Below, piece after piece: positions 22,863-34,190 of a DNA stretch of 64,000 bases (the stretch's first letter is position 1; each line of letters opens with the position of its first letter). Position numbers and translations under genes: made by a program. This DNA is from Elephas maximus indicus. Its lineage: Eukaryota > Chordata > Mammalia > Proboscidea > Elephantidae. The notes beneath the pieces were generated by a model that was not told where the DNA came from, did not search any database, and saw only the letters and a list, made by a program, of their open reading frames with translations. The stretch is from contig NC_064844.1 in NCBI RefSeq assembly GCF_024166365.1, positions 3,432,001 to 3,496,000 on the forward strand, written 5' to 3'.

Positions 22863-23042
22863 AAGAACCCTGGTGAGACAGTGGCTAAAGCACTCGACTG
22901 CTAGCCCAAAGGTTGGCAGTTCCAAACCACCAACGGCTCCGCGGGAGAAAGATGCGGTGGTCTGCTTCTTTAGAGATTTATAGCCTTGGAAACCCCACGG
23001 GGTCACTATGAGTCGGAACTGAGTCGATGGCAGTGGGCTGTT
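22863..23042 (+). repeat. AfroSINE type B
   Basis: It shares the tRNA-like head ('aaccctggtgagacagtgg') and B box with type A. It has an extra middle segment 'gcgggagaaagatgcggtgg' plus 'tctgcttctttagagattta', then 'agccttggaaaccccacggg' and 'actatgagtcggaactgagt'. This marks a second subfamily. It ends the 13.4-kb insertion-free block. Confidence 0.9.
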
Positions 23043-23627
23043 GTCTCTGCTTATGGAATCAAGCTGTCTGTGTTTTGAATTATGCAGCGTTTTATATTTT
23101 CCTGTAAGAGAGCTACCCATCCTTTCAGTCAACCCAGACACATCTACATGTTGTCTGGTTAAATGTTTCTTTAACACAAAGACTATACTGTAATTTGACT
23201 GCTTCTGTTACATTATTTTTTTAATGATTAAAAAAAGAAAAAGAACTTTATCATCTTATTCTGCCTTAACCATTCAACTGGCATCTGACAATTCAGTGGT
23301 TCAATTAAGTCACCAAAAAAAAGTCTCATTATTTCCATTCCGCATAGATGAGAAAATTAAAAAATTTCCTTGCTTGCTTGAAATAATCATTGTTCAAAAC
23401 CAATGCACACACAAAAACATATTTGATGATGTATAAATATGTATTTCTACATTCATTAAGAGATTTGCAGCAGATAGACTTTATTTTCTCTCTTCCTTTC
23501 AGAACAACATCACCACAATGTTTGAGTCAAGATTTAAGTCTTTAACTGCTATCTCTTAGGCAACACCTCAGATTGACTTTACAATCTTAGGAATCTCTAA
23601 TAATACCACAGAAAGAAATTCATAGGT
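23043..23627. other. unique intergenic DNA
   Basis: AT-rich sequence with no gene or repeat that I can name. Confidence 0.4.
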
Positions 23628-23733
23628 TGAAGAGAACTGCCCCAGAGGGTTTCCAAGGAGCAGCTGGTGGATTTGAACTGCTGATCTTTTGGTTAGCAGC
23701 TGAGCTCTTAATCACTGCACCACCAAGGCTCCA
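23628..23733 (-). repeat. AfroSINE type A, truncated
   Basis: Only the head half is present: 'agaactgccccagagggttt', 'ggatttgaactgctgatc' and 'accaccaaggctcc'. The 3' (tail) part is missing, as expected from 5'-side retention by deletion or from early priming. Confidence 0.88.
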
Positions 23734-24099
23734 ATATGCACAGAACACAATATAATACTAATAAAAAGTGCATGTTGAGTTGGATTTCAACCGAAGAAAT
23801 GTTCAAGAAGAGCCTACCAAAAATAATATGGGTTGGAGGTGATGTGGGCCAGGCCACCTAGAAGACTGGTCCTTAGATCTCCCTCAAGACTTGTCAGTTT
23901 TGAATCCATTCCCTTTATTTGTCATTCAGCAGCCATCTGCCTCTGGAGTGAACCTGTCATTTGGCAGATCTGGGTTGAGAGTAGTTCCAGGCCAGGTTGG
24001 ATGAGGATGCATCCATGGTATCTTGACACTGCTCTTACACAGCACACCAATAGTCATGACCACTTTTTAGCACTCACTCCCAGCCAGGCACTGCCCATC

Positions 24100-24162
24100 A
24101 AACAGGATTGTGAGGTAGGTATTAATATACCCATTTCACAGCTGAGTAGGTTGGATTTCTGA
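24100..24162 (-). repeat. MIR fragment
   Basis: 'ttgtgaggtaggtattaata' followed by 'cccatttcacagctgagta' resembles the complement of the MIR 3' half (attattatccccattttaca, then gatgagg). It is short and old. Confidence 0.4.
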
Positions 24163-24446
24163 AAAGGGAACTACCAGGGCACAGTTTAGCTGACTTCTGA
24201 GAAGACAAAGTACATCGTCTGACCCTTGTCCCACAGCTCTTTCTGCACTGGTTAGGACAGAACAAAGGCAAAAACAAAACAAAAATAAATAATTAATGGC
24301 ACTCGTGAATATCAAATACGTGGGATGGTTAACGCCAATCTGGAGTAGAGGTTGAAAGTGCATTTAAAGTTAAAGTTATGGGCCAGCATGGTTTCCATGG
24401 TTATGGCGGTGCTTCTTGATGTAAACTGTGTAGACTAAGTCAAACC

Positions 24447-24611
24447 TTTGATAAACCCCTTACCACTGAATCAATTCTGACTTATAGCGACCCTATAGGA
24501 CAGAGTAGAACTACCCCATAGAGTTTCCAAGGAGTGTCTGGCGGATTTGAACTGCTGACCTTTATGGTTAGGAGCTGTAGCACTTAACCATTACGCCACC
24601 AGAGTTTCCAT
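24447..24611 (-). repeat. AfroSINE type A
   Basis: 'aaccccttaccactgaatca', 'gacagagtagaactacccc', 'gatttgaactgctgacc' and 'cgccaccagagtttcca' give a full reverse copy. I could not find a clear target duplication. Confidence 0.9.
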
Positions 24612-25039
24612 CTGGGTTATGGGTAAGATTTATTCCTCATTGGTTGTTGTTGTGCATGGTTCATCCTGCACCTGCAACTCTTGTCACCCCTACTTTCCAA
24701 TTTAAATGGTGGCAGCCTAACACGTGGAAGAAGTTAGAGAAGCTCCACCTTTATTTGAATTGGTCATTTTCCTCATGCTCTTGTGTGACTCCATCTTACA
24801 ACATCATCTTTCTTAACTGACACTTCAAAGAATTCATAGTGGCAATGCTAATACTACTGGGGCTTTTAATAAAAATCTATAAGAAGAGAGTCATTTATTG
24901 AGACCATAGGACAGTCTTGGATGAGCAGGTCTGAAACTGCTGAGCACTTTCTGTCCATCTTCTTTCTATTTATTTCCTTTCTAATCTCTGGAACTGAGCT
25001 ACTTCAAGAACTACATCATGGGATTGTAAAACAAATGTG

Positions 25040-25195
25040 GGCTTTTGAGCCAGAAAGAAGTGGGTCAAGAGCCCAGCTCTGCCACTTACAGATTGCACGA
25101 TCTTGGCTATTCCTTCATCTTTCTCTCTGAACTGCAGTTTCCTTAGTCATTAAAAAGTATGGAATAAGAGCCCTACTTTTCAGGATTTTGACAAA
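25040..25195 (+). repeat. MIR
   Basis: 'gggcttttgagccagaaaga', 'cccagctctgccacttacag', 'atcttggctattccttcatc' and 'ctgcagtttccttagtcatt' follow the MIR order. Confidence 0.75.
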
Positions 25196-25419
25196 ATTAA
25201 ATCTATAGCTGGACTTGTTTCTCCCTTCACTCTGCCATCTACATGATATCTATAGGAAAAGACCCAGGCCCTCCAGGAGCCAGCAGCAGTTCTATGTTTA
25301 CAAGCTCATCTCTAGTAACCGCTATCTGCCATCTTCCACAACCCCACAGTCGAACTTGGAATGGCCCTTTATACTTCAGGAATACCCAAATGATTTCAGT
25401 TCCCCCTCATACTCACCAT

Positions 25420-25635
25420 AATCTCTCATGCCTTCGAACCTGTTTACATCTCTTCCCTGGGCTGGCCACCTCTCCCCTGGAGTCTCTTAAGATAATTCCT
25501 ACTCATCCTTAAAGCTTGACTTAGTTTTTTTTTTTTTTTAAACAAAAGATTTAATGAAAGAGTAGGTGCTAAGTGCTCAGTACAGTGACCGGCCCACAGT
25601 GGGCACTCAGTAAATGCCAGCTGCCCTGCTCCAAT
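25420..25635 (+). repeat. L2 3' region with internal poly-T
   Basis: 'ttccctgggctggccacct' and 'taattcctactcatccttaa' match the L2 3' region. After a poly-T tract, 'gtgctcagtacagtgaccgg' and 'gggcactcagtaaatgccag' match the common L2/MIR terminal motif. Confidence 0.6.
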
Positions 25636-25727
25636 GCAAACACCTTCCATAAAATTCACTGTGTTTCTTCCTCAGACCAACTGTACCACCTGCAGCCTTT
25701 TCATATGCCCCACTATGTGGATGACAG

Positions 25728-25885
25728 AGTGAAGAAAGCCTTGGATTGGGAGCCAGTCCATCTCCGTTCTGATCCCAGACCTACCACTTCTCTAACTCTG
25801 CAACTTTGAACAGACCATTTAACCTCCTTGGCCTTCATCTGTGCATCAGAGATAAAATGACTTACTTTTCTGTGTGGCTAGAGAA
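25728..25885 (+). repeat. MIR
   Basis: 'ccttggattgggagccagtc', 'gatcccagacctaccacttc', 'aacagaccatttaacctcct' and 'atctgtgcatcagagataaa' follow MIR order. Confidence 0.75.
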
Positions 25886-26234
25886 CTAGACTTAGCGGCT
25901 TCATGGCACTGCTCAATACGATCCAGCTACTATTACTATCACTACACAGTTACAACTATACAATGACACCCCTCCATATCACGATGAATGGGATCCAAAA
26001 AAATCTAATCCTAAGAACACAAGTTGAGTTACCGTGAGGTTAAATTTTGAGCATGGGTGAATTTGAAGCTAGTGGTGAGGCTCAGTGTTTGTGTTATATT
26101 GGAATCTGCTTTGTTGCAGGAAGTTCTACTGTATTATTATTTTTACTGTTAATTATTGTGATCATGGTCACCATTAGTCCATATTTTCTTGCATGTTTAT
26201 CTCTTGCACAACCATATATTTTTCAGCACAGTAT

Positions 26235-26475
26235 AGAGTAGACATTAAGAGTCTGGCTGCTTGGGTTGGAATCCGAGCTGTATCATCTAATGCTGCCACC
26301 CTGGGCACATTATTACACTCCCTAGGTCTCAGTTTCCTCATGATTAAAACAGGGATGATAATAACAATAACGCCTACCCACCTCATGGAAAATTATCAGG
26401 GTTAAATGGGCTAAGGTATGTGATGGGATCTGGCCCTAGTAAGTGCTCATGAAAGACTGGCAATTACCATCATCA
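26235..26475 (+). repeat. MIR, full length
   Basis: 'tctggctgcttgggttggaa', 'aatgctgccaccctgggcac', 'tctcagtttcctcatgatta', 'cctacccacctcatggaaaa' and the 3' 'ctagtaagtgctcatgaaag' cover a whole MIR. Confidence 0.85.
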
Positions 26476-26479
26476 CCAT

Positions 26480-28322
26480 CATATTATCACTATGGATGAT
26501 CACCCTTAGTGGCCTCAGCACCTACCAAAGAGCCTGTTTACCTGTTAGGCCTCAGTAAATCTTGGTTTAAAATTTTATCAACTCCCTTTAAAACTTGGAA
26601 GTTGTCAGTTGGGTTGTCTTCCCAATTATAGGCACAGTCCCCTTACAGGCATCTCCAGATGGCTGGGTGTGAAAGGATCGCTATCTAATTGGCCTGAGTT
26701 TCCCCCAGTCAGTCATTTTCTCCGCACCATACTGAGGGCCTGAGGCCTTCTCACCCAGCTTCCTCTCATCCCCCAGCTCCTTCCACCAGAGCCGGCCGGC
26801 CTCGGGGCACTTGGCTTCCACCTGCCTCTCCCACCAGCGACTGCCAAGGACGCTACCCAGTCCTTTATTGGAGCCAGGTGGGGCTGGTAAAGCCAGCTGT
26901 TGGCAGGATCATTTTGTCTGGACTTGTGGATGACAATCTTCCTCCTCCCTGGCTTGGGATAAATCTTTAGCATCTTTGCTTTTTTCTGCAACCCGAGGCC
27001 TGGGGTCTCATTACTTGGGATTTTCCTTGTGGGAACAGCACTGTTATGAAAAGCGATAATCCTATCATTCACCTACCTCCATTTGCTTGTTTGTTTTACT
27101 GAAAGTGGATCAATGCAAATGAGACGTGGCATGCTTTGCCCTCCAGAATCCAAAGAAAATAAACACACAGATTCAATGAAAAGGGGGACCCCAAAACATG
27201 CAAACAAGTGACTTCTGAATCGAGCATCCTTACACTGAATCCTCTCCCTCTGGGCACCTCCTCTAGGAAGTTTCCATTGGTAATTATGCCGAGCCACAAG
27301 CTGATTGATCTCTCTTTAGAGGGGAAGTGGAAAAACAGAACTTAAGTGTTTTCAGCATTCAGCAATCCTAACTGCTATAGGCACGGCAGGCTTATCTGGC
27401 GGGAGCTAGCAGGAAGCCTCTAACCGCTTCATCGTAACTCTCCAAATGCTGGCAACAATTAAATGAATTCTTAAGAAGAGAATCAAAAAAGCAGGAGGCA
27501 AAATGAATGGCTTATCCAAGTGCTGAAGAAGGAGAGGCTGTGTATTCAAGATGGGAAGAATATAAATACACACACACACACACACACACATGCATATTAT
27601 GTTACATATCTATAAAAATGTGAAATGTTATTTATTTTGAGAATACCCAGTCATTTCCATCTGTAGTAAGAACCCATAATAACATTCTCTGTTTATGTAA
27701 CTCTTTTCACCTCAAGAGATCCCGAATGCATCTCAGACAGCTCTATACACACACAGAGGCCAGGAGCTCCGCCATCTATGAAACGGGTGGTGGAAGACAG
27801 GCGGGCAACGTGTGTGGCAGCCTTCGTCTCGGAGGCCACTGATCCCAGAGGGCAGAGTTGGTCGAGGACGGCAGGGCAACCCCCACATTCTCAACACAGT
27901 GTCAGAAGGGCCTTCAAAGCCTGGGCGACACCTCGAATGTTGATAGCTAATTAAGAAAAAAAGCGGAGGAGAACTCCATTGATTTACTTTGGAAGGATGA
28001 AGGATGGCACGGGAGAGCAAGGTTAGTGAAGCAGTGACTCCAGGGAGTGGGCATAAATCTGACACAGAGATCACAAAATCTGCCCCTCCAGCTTAGAGAT
28101 TCTTGTTATACTGAATACTCTCAGGATGGGAGGACGTATAAAAGCAATGTGTGTTGGTTCATTTACAGCCATGTTCTCACCACTATATGCTTGTCCACAG
28201 AGAACTGACTGGATCACCTGGAATCCTCCTTGTTTTTCTCCCCCTTCACCTCTTCAGCCTACAATATCGCTTGTGCAGTTTCAAAATAATTCTCATTTTA
28301 AGAAGGGAAATAAGATGGCAGC
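26480..28322. promoter_or_regulatory. unique DNA, possible regulatory patch at 26.7-27.4 kb
   Basis: No young repeat. 26700-27080 is GC-rich with isolated CpGs; 27080-27420 carries an octamer-type 'atgcaaat' (27113-27120), 'taattatgccg' and a LEF/TCF-like 'gatctctctttag'. A 119-codon minus-strand frame (27072-26713) is basic and proline-rich and matches no family I know. A (CA)n run lies at 27568-27590. Function is only a guess. Confidence 0.25.
27568..27590. repeat. (AC)n microsatellite
   Basis: Uninterrupted AC dinucleotide run of about eleven units. It explains the poly-Cys-Val open frame on the minus strand. Confidence 0.93.
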
Positions 28323-28335
28323 AATGATTCACAGG

Positions 28336-28487
28336 AGCCCTGGTGGTGCAGTGATTAAGAGCTTGGCTGCTAACCAAAACGTCTGCAGTTCAAATCCACC
28401 AGCAGCTCCCTGGAAGCCTTTTGGTGCAGTTCTACTCTGTCCTATAGGGTCCCTATGAGTCAGAATTGACTCTGTAGCAACAGGGTT
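28336..28487 (+). repeat. AfroSINE type A with 13-bp target-site duplication
   Basis: The complete copy runs from 'agccctggtggtgcagtgat' to 'tgtagcaacagggtt'. It is flanked by perfect 13-bp repeats 'aatgattcacagg' at 28323-28335 and 28488-28500, one of the clearest insertion scars in the window. The tail is nearly absent. Confidence 0.95.
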
Positions 28488-28500
28488 AATGATTCACAGG

Positions 28501-29290
28501 AATTCACACCTCAGAAGCCAAAGCTTGACAGGAGAGATGGTCCTAACAATATGTTCCCAGTGCCCCTAAAGGAACACACTGGAAACTTCTGAATATTCAA
28601 AAATCAAACCGGCAAATGGCTAGTCTCTGCTCAAGGAACACATCACTGACCAAATGCCCCGTTATCAAGATTGAACTCAGGAGCCTTAAATCATGTTTGT
28701 GGAAGAAGCTTGTCCTGGTCACAGAAGGTGGGATGGAGTGAAGTGACTCAGTACACAAGTGGCCTGTAGACTGCTCTTGAAATCTTTCCCTATAGGTCCC
28801 TGGGTACTTTCCTACTCCTTCCAGTGCTTTTCATGATATGCTTCTCCCACTGAGACCCCCTCCCCACACCTGAAAAAACTCCAAGCTCTGAGCACAGCCA
28901 CTAGTTCTGAAAACTTTTCCCTCCCATCTCAGATCTCAGCTTTTCTAGGTCCTGAGACCTCAGGGATGGGCCATATGAACTCTGCAGACAGCTATGGGCA
29001 GGAAACAGAGATGCTGAATTACTTAGGGGCTTCTGTTTGAAGGAGGGAGAAACGTAGATTACCTGGTGCAGGAGAAATGGGTCCCTCTGACCCCATGGGG
29101 TGTGCCCTGAAAAAGGCTGTGGAGGAGGAGATGACAGGGCTGGATGGTCAACTGGAGTTACCCAAAAAGTTTTTTGGAAAATCATCCCTTCCTACAAATA
29201 TGCTTCTATTTTCCATGAAGCCTGGAAGAATAGTATTAAAACAGAGCATTAAAGATGGGAGGGACGCTTCCATCTTGGATTTGACTGTCC
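28501..29290. other. unique intergenic DNA
   Basis: No repeat or exon that I can support. Confidence 0.4.
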
Positions 29291-29291
29291 C

Positions 29292-29430
29292 ATCACCTCA
29301 GTGAGGCAGGTAGGGTAGCTATCTTATAGACTAGGAAGGCGAGGCTTAGACAAGACAAATGGCCTCATTACTTCCAGAGCTGGAACTAGAACCTTTTTAC
29401 TACGTAAGTTCAAGATCTCTCTATTGTACT
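29292..29430 (-). repeat. MIR
   Basis: 'gaggcaggtagggtagctat', 'agactaggaaggcgaggctt' and 'ttccagagctggaactagaa' are the complement of the MIR core and 3' half. Confidence 0.65.
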
Positions 29431-29790
29431 TTGTTGTTGTTGTTAGCTGGTGTTGAGTCGGCCCCCAACTCATGGCAACCCCATGCGCAATGACGTGAAA
29501 CGCCGCCCAGTCCTGTGCCATCCCCACAGTTGGCAGTGGATCAGACTACTGTGATCCATGAAATTTCTACTGGCTTATTTTTAGAAGTAGATCACCAGAA
29601 ATTTTTTCCTAATTCTTCTTTGCCTGGAAGCGCCACCGAAACCTGTTCTGCATCATCGCGACATGCAAACCTCCACTGACAAACGGCGGTGACTGTGTGT
29701 GGAGTGCACAGGCCGGGAATCCAGTCTGGGCCTCCCGCGTGGAAGGTGAGGATTCTATCACAGAGCCACCACTGCCTCCATATAACCAGC
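29431..29790 (-). repeat. RTE-tail-containing afrotherian repeat (composite)
   Basis: It starts with 'ttgttgttgttgttagct', the complement of the RTE tail, then 'gttgagtcggcccccaactc' and 'atggcaaccccatgcgcaat', and 'gcccagtcctgtgccatccc', which resemble the RTE 3' end on the minus strand. Further on, 'agaagtagatcaccagaaat' resembles SINE type C, and 'gcctggaagcgccaccgaaa' to about 29790 appears to be another afrotherian repeat body. The exact family is uncertain. Confidence 0.5.
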
Positions 29791-30272
29791 AGGTAGGAAA
29801 TCAAAATGGTTTTCCCACTGAAGAACCTGTGAAAAGCCCAGCACTTCACTTGGACCTTCAGAATCCTCAGCCTTCATCTCTCCATTAGCCTGAATGAGGG
29901 CAGGGTGGAGGGACTATGAGATTTGGATGGAGAAGCAACGGGAATGTTATTCCCTCATGGGGGTTCGCACCTCACTCCTCCTTGCCGCTCTTCATACCAC
30001 CCAAATACGCATTTTGATAGAAACAGAAAAGGTGAAGCTAACAGGCAAATAGATGGATAGGTAGATTCAGAATTATAATATAGTACATTGTATACTATCT
30101 CAATTCTGTAGAACTTTTAAGGATGCTTAAAAATTCTTGTAAATAACCACAAGATGAAAAAGATAGCCTTTTCTTGGTAGAACAAGGAAGGTGCAAGCTC
30201 TGTGATTCCAGCCCATAAAATATCAGAGAAGTAGTGCCACAGGGCATTTCCCGAATTTTGGAAGGCATTGTG
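29791..30272. other. unique intergenic DNA
   Basis: Nothing supportable seen. Confidence 0.4.
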
Positions 30273-30278
30273 CAGAAC

Positions 30279-30453
30279 TGGAAACCCTGGTGGCGTGGTG
30301 GTTAAGAGCTAGGGCTGCTAACCAAAAGGTCAGCTGTTCAGATCTACCAGGCACTCCTTGGAGATTTTATGGGGCAGCTCTACTCTGTCCTATAGGGTTG
30401 CTATGAGTCGGAATTGACTCAATGGCAACGGGTTTTGTTTTTTTTTGTTTGTT
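30279..30453 (+). repeat. AfroSINE type A
   Basis: The copy has 'ggaaaccctggtggcgtggt', 'agctgttcagatctaccagg', 'tctactctgtcctatagggt', 'ggcaacgggttttg' and a T-rich tail. Short duplications 'cagaac' lie at 30273-30278 and 30454-30459. Confidence 0.92.
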
Positions 30454-30459
30454 CAGAAC

Positions 30460-33400
30460 CTACAAAGAGAGTGCTTGCTTGCACACTAGTCAGTAAACCC
30501 TGAAGCCCACGTCACCAAGTAATTCTAGGCTTACAGATAAAGGCTACATATGCCAGCAAGCTCCCAGAGAGTTTGGGTACATTCAAGCATGGCAGGAACC
30601 CTGTGGGAGGCTGGGAGGTTTTAAGTATATACATCATCGACCCAAGCTACTGTGCTGTCCATTAAATGCTTCTCGGTGCCCCTAGCAGAGACAACCTAGG
30701 GCTACACAAATCAGCGAACAGGCCCAACCTAACATTTTCTTGAATAAGGAATGGGTCACCTTGTCCTTTTTCTGGCCTCGAGGCAGATTTCACTCCCTGT
30801 TCTGAAGTCTTCCGTAGCTGTTGGCAGAGCCGACAATTGCAATAATCATCTCAAGAGAGATTTTCTTATAACTCAGTGGGATGGGAACCTGCAGCGGGTT
30901 TAGAAAACATCTAACGAACGTAGCAAATGGAAGTTTATTCCAGAGAAATATGAAATAAAGACAAAGGAACTATCTGCAAGTGCTAGAAGGAACTGCCAAG
31001 TGTAAGAGAGGTACACCAGTCAAGACTGAATGGGCTACGCTGTATTAACAAACAATGGTAACATCTGAGGGCCTTTAAGCAACAGCTTTTCATCAGTCAC
31101 TCTACATGTCTGTCTCTGGTCTGGAGCAGGGGTGGGGTCTGGCATGCTCAGCCTCAGTCGCTCAGGGACACAGGCTGATGAGTCTCCATTGTCTGGAGAA
31201 TCCCTGATCACTGGCAAGGAGAAGAACCATGAATTGCAAGGGAACATGTCACACTGGTCTTTTAACATCCACTCCCTGGAAATGACACTCATCTCTTCCG
31301 TGACTGTTTCATTGGCCAACTCAACTCATTCTGCCACGGTTAGCTTTAAAGGTTTGAGGCAACTGACTTCTCCACTGTATCCAAAAGGAGGAAAACAGGA
31401 AATATTAGTCAGCAACTATAAGAACTACCAGCGGGGTGTTCATTTGTCTCAGAATGGTTGTGTGCAGGCGCAGGGGCCAGGTATCAAGTGAAGATAAGGA
31501 TGAGTTTCCATGTAATAGAATGGGCTTACAGGAGAAGCAGCAAATTCCTTTTCATTTGGCTATATTTTAAAAGAAACATAAAGACATGAAGACTTTCTCA
31601 AAAAAATGCTGAAGAAATCCCAGATTCCCACAGGAGACAGGTAGGTAGAAGAAACAGACATGCTGTGTGTTAACCATACGGAAGAGTTCATGGTTCCACC
31701 AAGACATTTGCTCTCCCCCATGTTTCTTTATAAATGGAGCCTTCCCAATCAGCCTTTGAAAGAGATGTAAGAAGAGAAAAAGGACTTTCATTCACCTCAA
31801 AACAAAACCCACGTCAGAGGAGAGATAAACAGTAGCTGCCACCTGGCCTGAGCCTTAGGTAGTGGAGACTGGAGGGGGCAGAGGGCATCTGGAGAAGGGA
31901 TGTCCCCCAGAAAAGGGAGAACACTCTAGCTGATTGGGGAGGCAGGTCCAAGGTGGCCAGACTTTCCAATTTTATATTTTAAGAAAGGCCAGCAATCTTG
32001 ATGTATATACGCAATTCCCCACTTTTAAATGCTGGCACAATCTTTTCAAAAGACCCTCTGTGGACCACGCCGAACCTCAGGTAGGCTGGGTCTGGCCAGT
32101 GGACCGCCAGTCCACAGCTTCTGCTGGAGTGAATGGGTCTGGTGTTGGTATGGGACTGCGGGAAGGTGGGGAACTGTATGGCCTCTACGATCCCGTTGGG
32201 AACCTAATAAATAGTATCTCTTTTTCTGAATTCTGAACCATCTGAAAATTAAGACAAAAGAGTGAGCAGATGGGGGCCAAGTTGTAACTTTGCTTACTTA
32301 TGGAATAAAGCAAGATTGAGAAATAAGGGCAAGTGAGCATCCTAGAATTATAAACTCTCATTTCTAAGAGTTCCTGCCTGGGTCAGGCCTCTCCCCACCA
32401 CCTTGCCCACCCACCCACACAACCTGTGCTTTCTGGGTGCCGCTAAAAAAAGATAGTGAAGGGGCAGAGATGTCCCACTATCTGGCTTCTCCTTCCAGAT
32501 CCCTCCCTCAGATAATTCACCCCTCCTCCCAACAGTGAGCGGGAGGTGCAGTGGAGAAGGAAAGGGCTGATAGGGTCCAGGTGTGTTTCAGATGATGGGA
32601 AGCTGCCCTCTCCTCCTGCGAGGACGCGACAGCAGGGGGAAACCAGACTCCCTCAGTAGTTATTTCTAGCCAAGGCCCTCTAGCACATAGTACATAGTAC
32701 GCCTTTGTACGACTTACAAAATACCACTCCACCCTGGCAGAGGAATTGCAGAAAGGCCCTTTCCTCCAGGCCAGTGTGGCCCCGGCTAGGCTGGGGCACA
32801 CAGCTTGGCCGGCAGAGCCAGGGCGAGATTCCAGCCCACACTTACCTACTCGGCTTGCTGCCTAAGTACAAAAACCCACAACCTTCCATAGCAGCCAGGC
32901 TTCGGGCCCCTAATAAACTGTCGCTGGGCTTCCAGGCTCTCCAGGCTTGAAAGCAACCAGGTCCTGAACAACACCCACCCTCTGTCCACCTCCCACAGCT
33001 GGAATTAAAGTGCATCCAGGCCGTGTCAAGCGTGCAACTGGGGTGGAGCCGGGGAAAGGCTGACTGCCTGGCAGAGCCTGTGGTCTTTTTCTATTATTAT
33101 TATTCTCTCAATTTCACAATCACTAAGTTGATACAAATTTTCAAAGAATGAACAGCCATTTTTTCAAGCATGTCAGAATCTAGTGAGGCTATAATCATTT
33201 CTTCACAATGTTTTTTAGTAAAGACTATATTAAGGGAGACATTGTTTTAAAATTCTCCATGTACCACTGTGGCTTGTCCCAAATTCTTTGTATTCAGATG
33301 TCAGAGTATAATTGTTGGTTAGCAGCAAGGTTACCAGATGGGTTATAAAATGCATTTCAAATGGATAGCAAAAGGACTTAAAGGAAATACACTTAGCAGC

Positions 33401-33905
33401 TGGTGTAGTTGAGGCTAGCTACAGCTCCAACGTAAAAATAGTAGTAATAACAATAAAGTTCTCTTCATTAGAGTTGGACACGACCCTGTATACATACGCT
33501 ATAATAGCCTCATTTCCAGAGTTCAACTCCAGAAGGAAGAAAGGCGTGGGGCTCTAATTAACAAACAAAAAGATTAAAAAAACAAAAAATTTACTTATCA
33601 GAGGTAAGAGTCAAGCCGGTGAAGGGGAAAGCAGAATGAAAAATAAAGCATATTCCGTTCAAGGGGCTCTTCGTCCAACATCTCATAACCAGAGAAATGC
33701 AGTCCGTGCTGTCTCCGGAGAGGCCCGCACAGGCAGCTGGGGGTCTGCGCGCTTTCCGATTTCCGCTCGAGCCAGGTGCTTCAGAAAACAAATAATAAAG
33801 GCTCAGCGCTCTGTACCTGGAAGTTACTTCTTTCCTCTGCCACATCGCCAACAAACAGAATTCCACAGTTCCGCCAACACATCTCAGATCGCTTTAGTGT
33901 TCCCA
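30460..33905. other. intergenic DNA, largely featureless
   Basis: A weak hAT-like trace lies at about 31985-32130 ('aatgctggcacaatcttttc', 'ccgccagtccacagcttctg'); I cannot name it safely. A purine/CpG-richer part lies at 32560-33060. No exon is supported: the frames on both strands (for example 33591-33950) overlap and show no domain. Confidence 0.35.
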
Positions 33906-34034
33906 AGGTGCCCCGGTGGTGCCGTGGTTAAGTGCTTGGCTGCTAACTGAAAGGTCCGTGGTTCAAACCCACCAGCCACTCCACGGGAGAAGGATGCAGC
34001 AGTCTGCTTCTTAAAATTTTTACAGCCTTGGAAA
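33906..34034 (+). repeat. AfroSINE type B, 3'-truncated half of a composite
   Basis: 'tgccccggtggtgccgtggt', 'tggttcaaacccaccagcca' and 'gggagaaggatgcagcagtc' give the type B head and middle. At 'cagccttggaaac' the sequence switches to a reverse type C element instead of continuing to its own tail. Confidence 0.85.
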
Positions 34035-34190
34035 CGAGTTGACTCCAAATCATGGCGCACCCATGTTGGTCAGAGTGGAACTATGCTCCACGGGGTTTTC
34101 AATGGCTGGTTTTTCTGAAGTAGATCACCAGCCCTTTCTTCCAAGGTGCCTCTGGGTAGACTCTAACCACCAACTGTTAGCATTCCCTCC
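34035..34190 (-). repeat. AfroSINE type C, reverse half of a composite
   Basis: 'gagttgactccaaatcatgg', 'tcaatggctggtttttctga', 'gtagatcaccagccctttct' and 'ggtgcctctgggtagactct' match type C read in reverse (compare 48300-48495 and 62215-62416). It joins the type B head directly, giving an inverted two-SINE chimera with their 3' regions facing each other. Confidence 0.82.

Noticed and set aside
26713-27072. 119-codon basic minus-strand frame
   Set aside because: Arises from GC-rich DNA; no recognisable domain, no supported splice or promoter signals.
31985-32130. Possible hAT-type DNA transposon trace
   Set aside because: Only vague likeness to the 3' parts of hAT MER elements; too weak to name.
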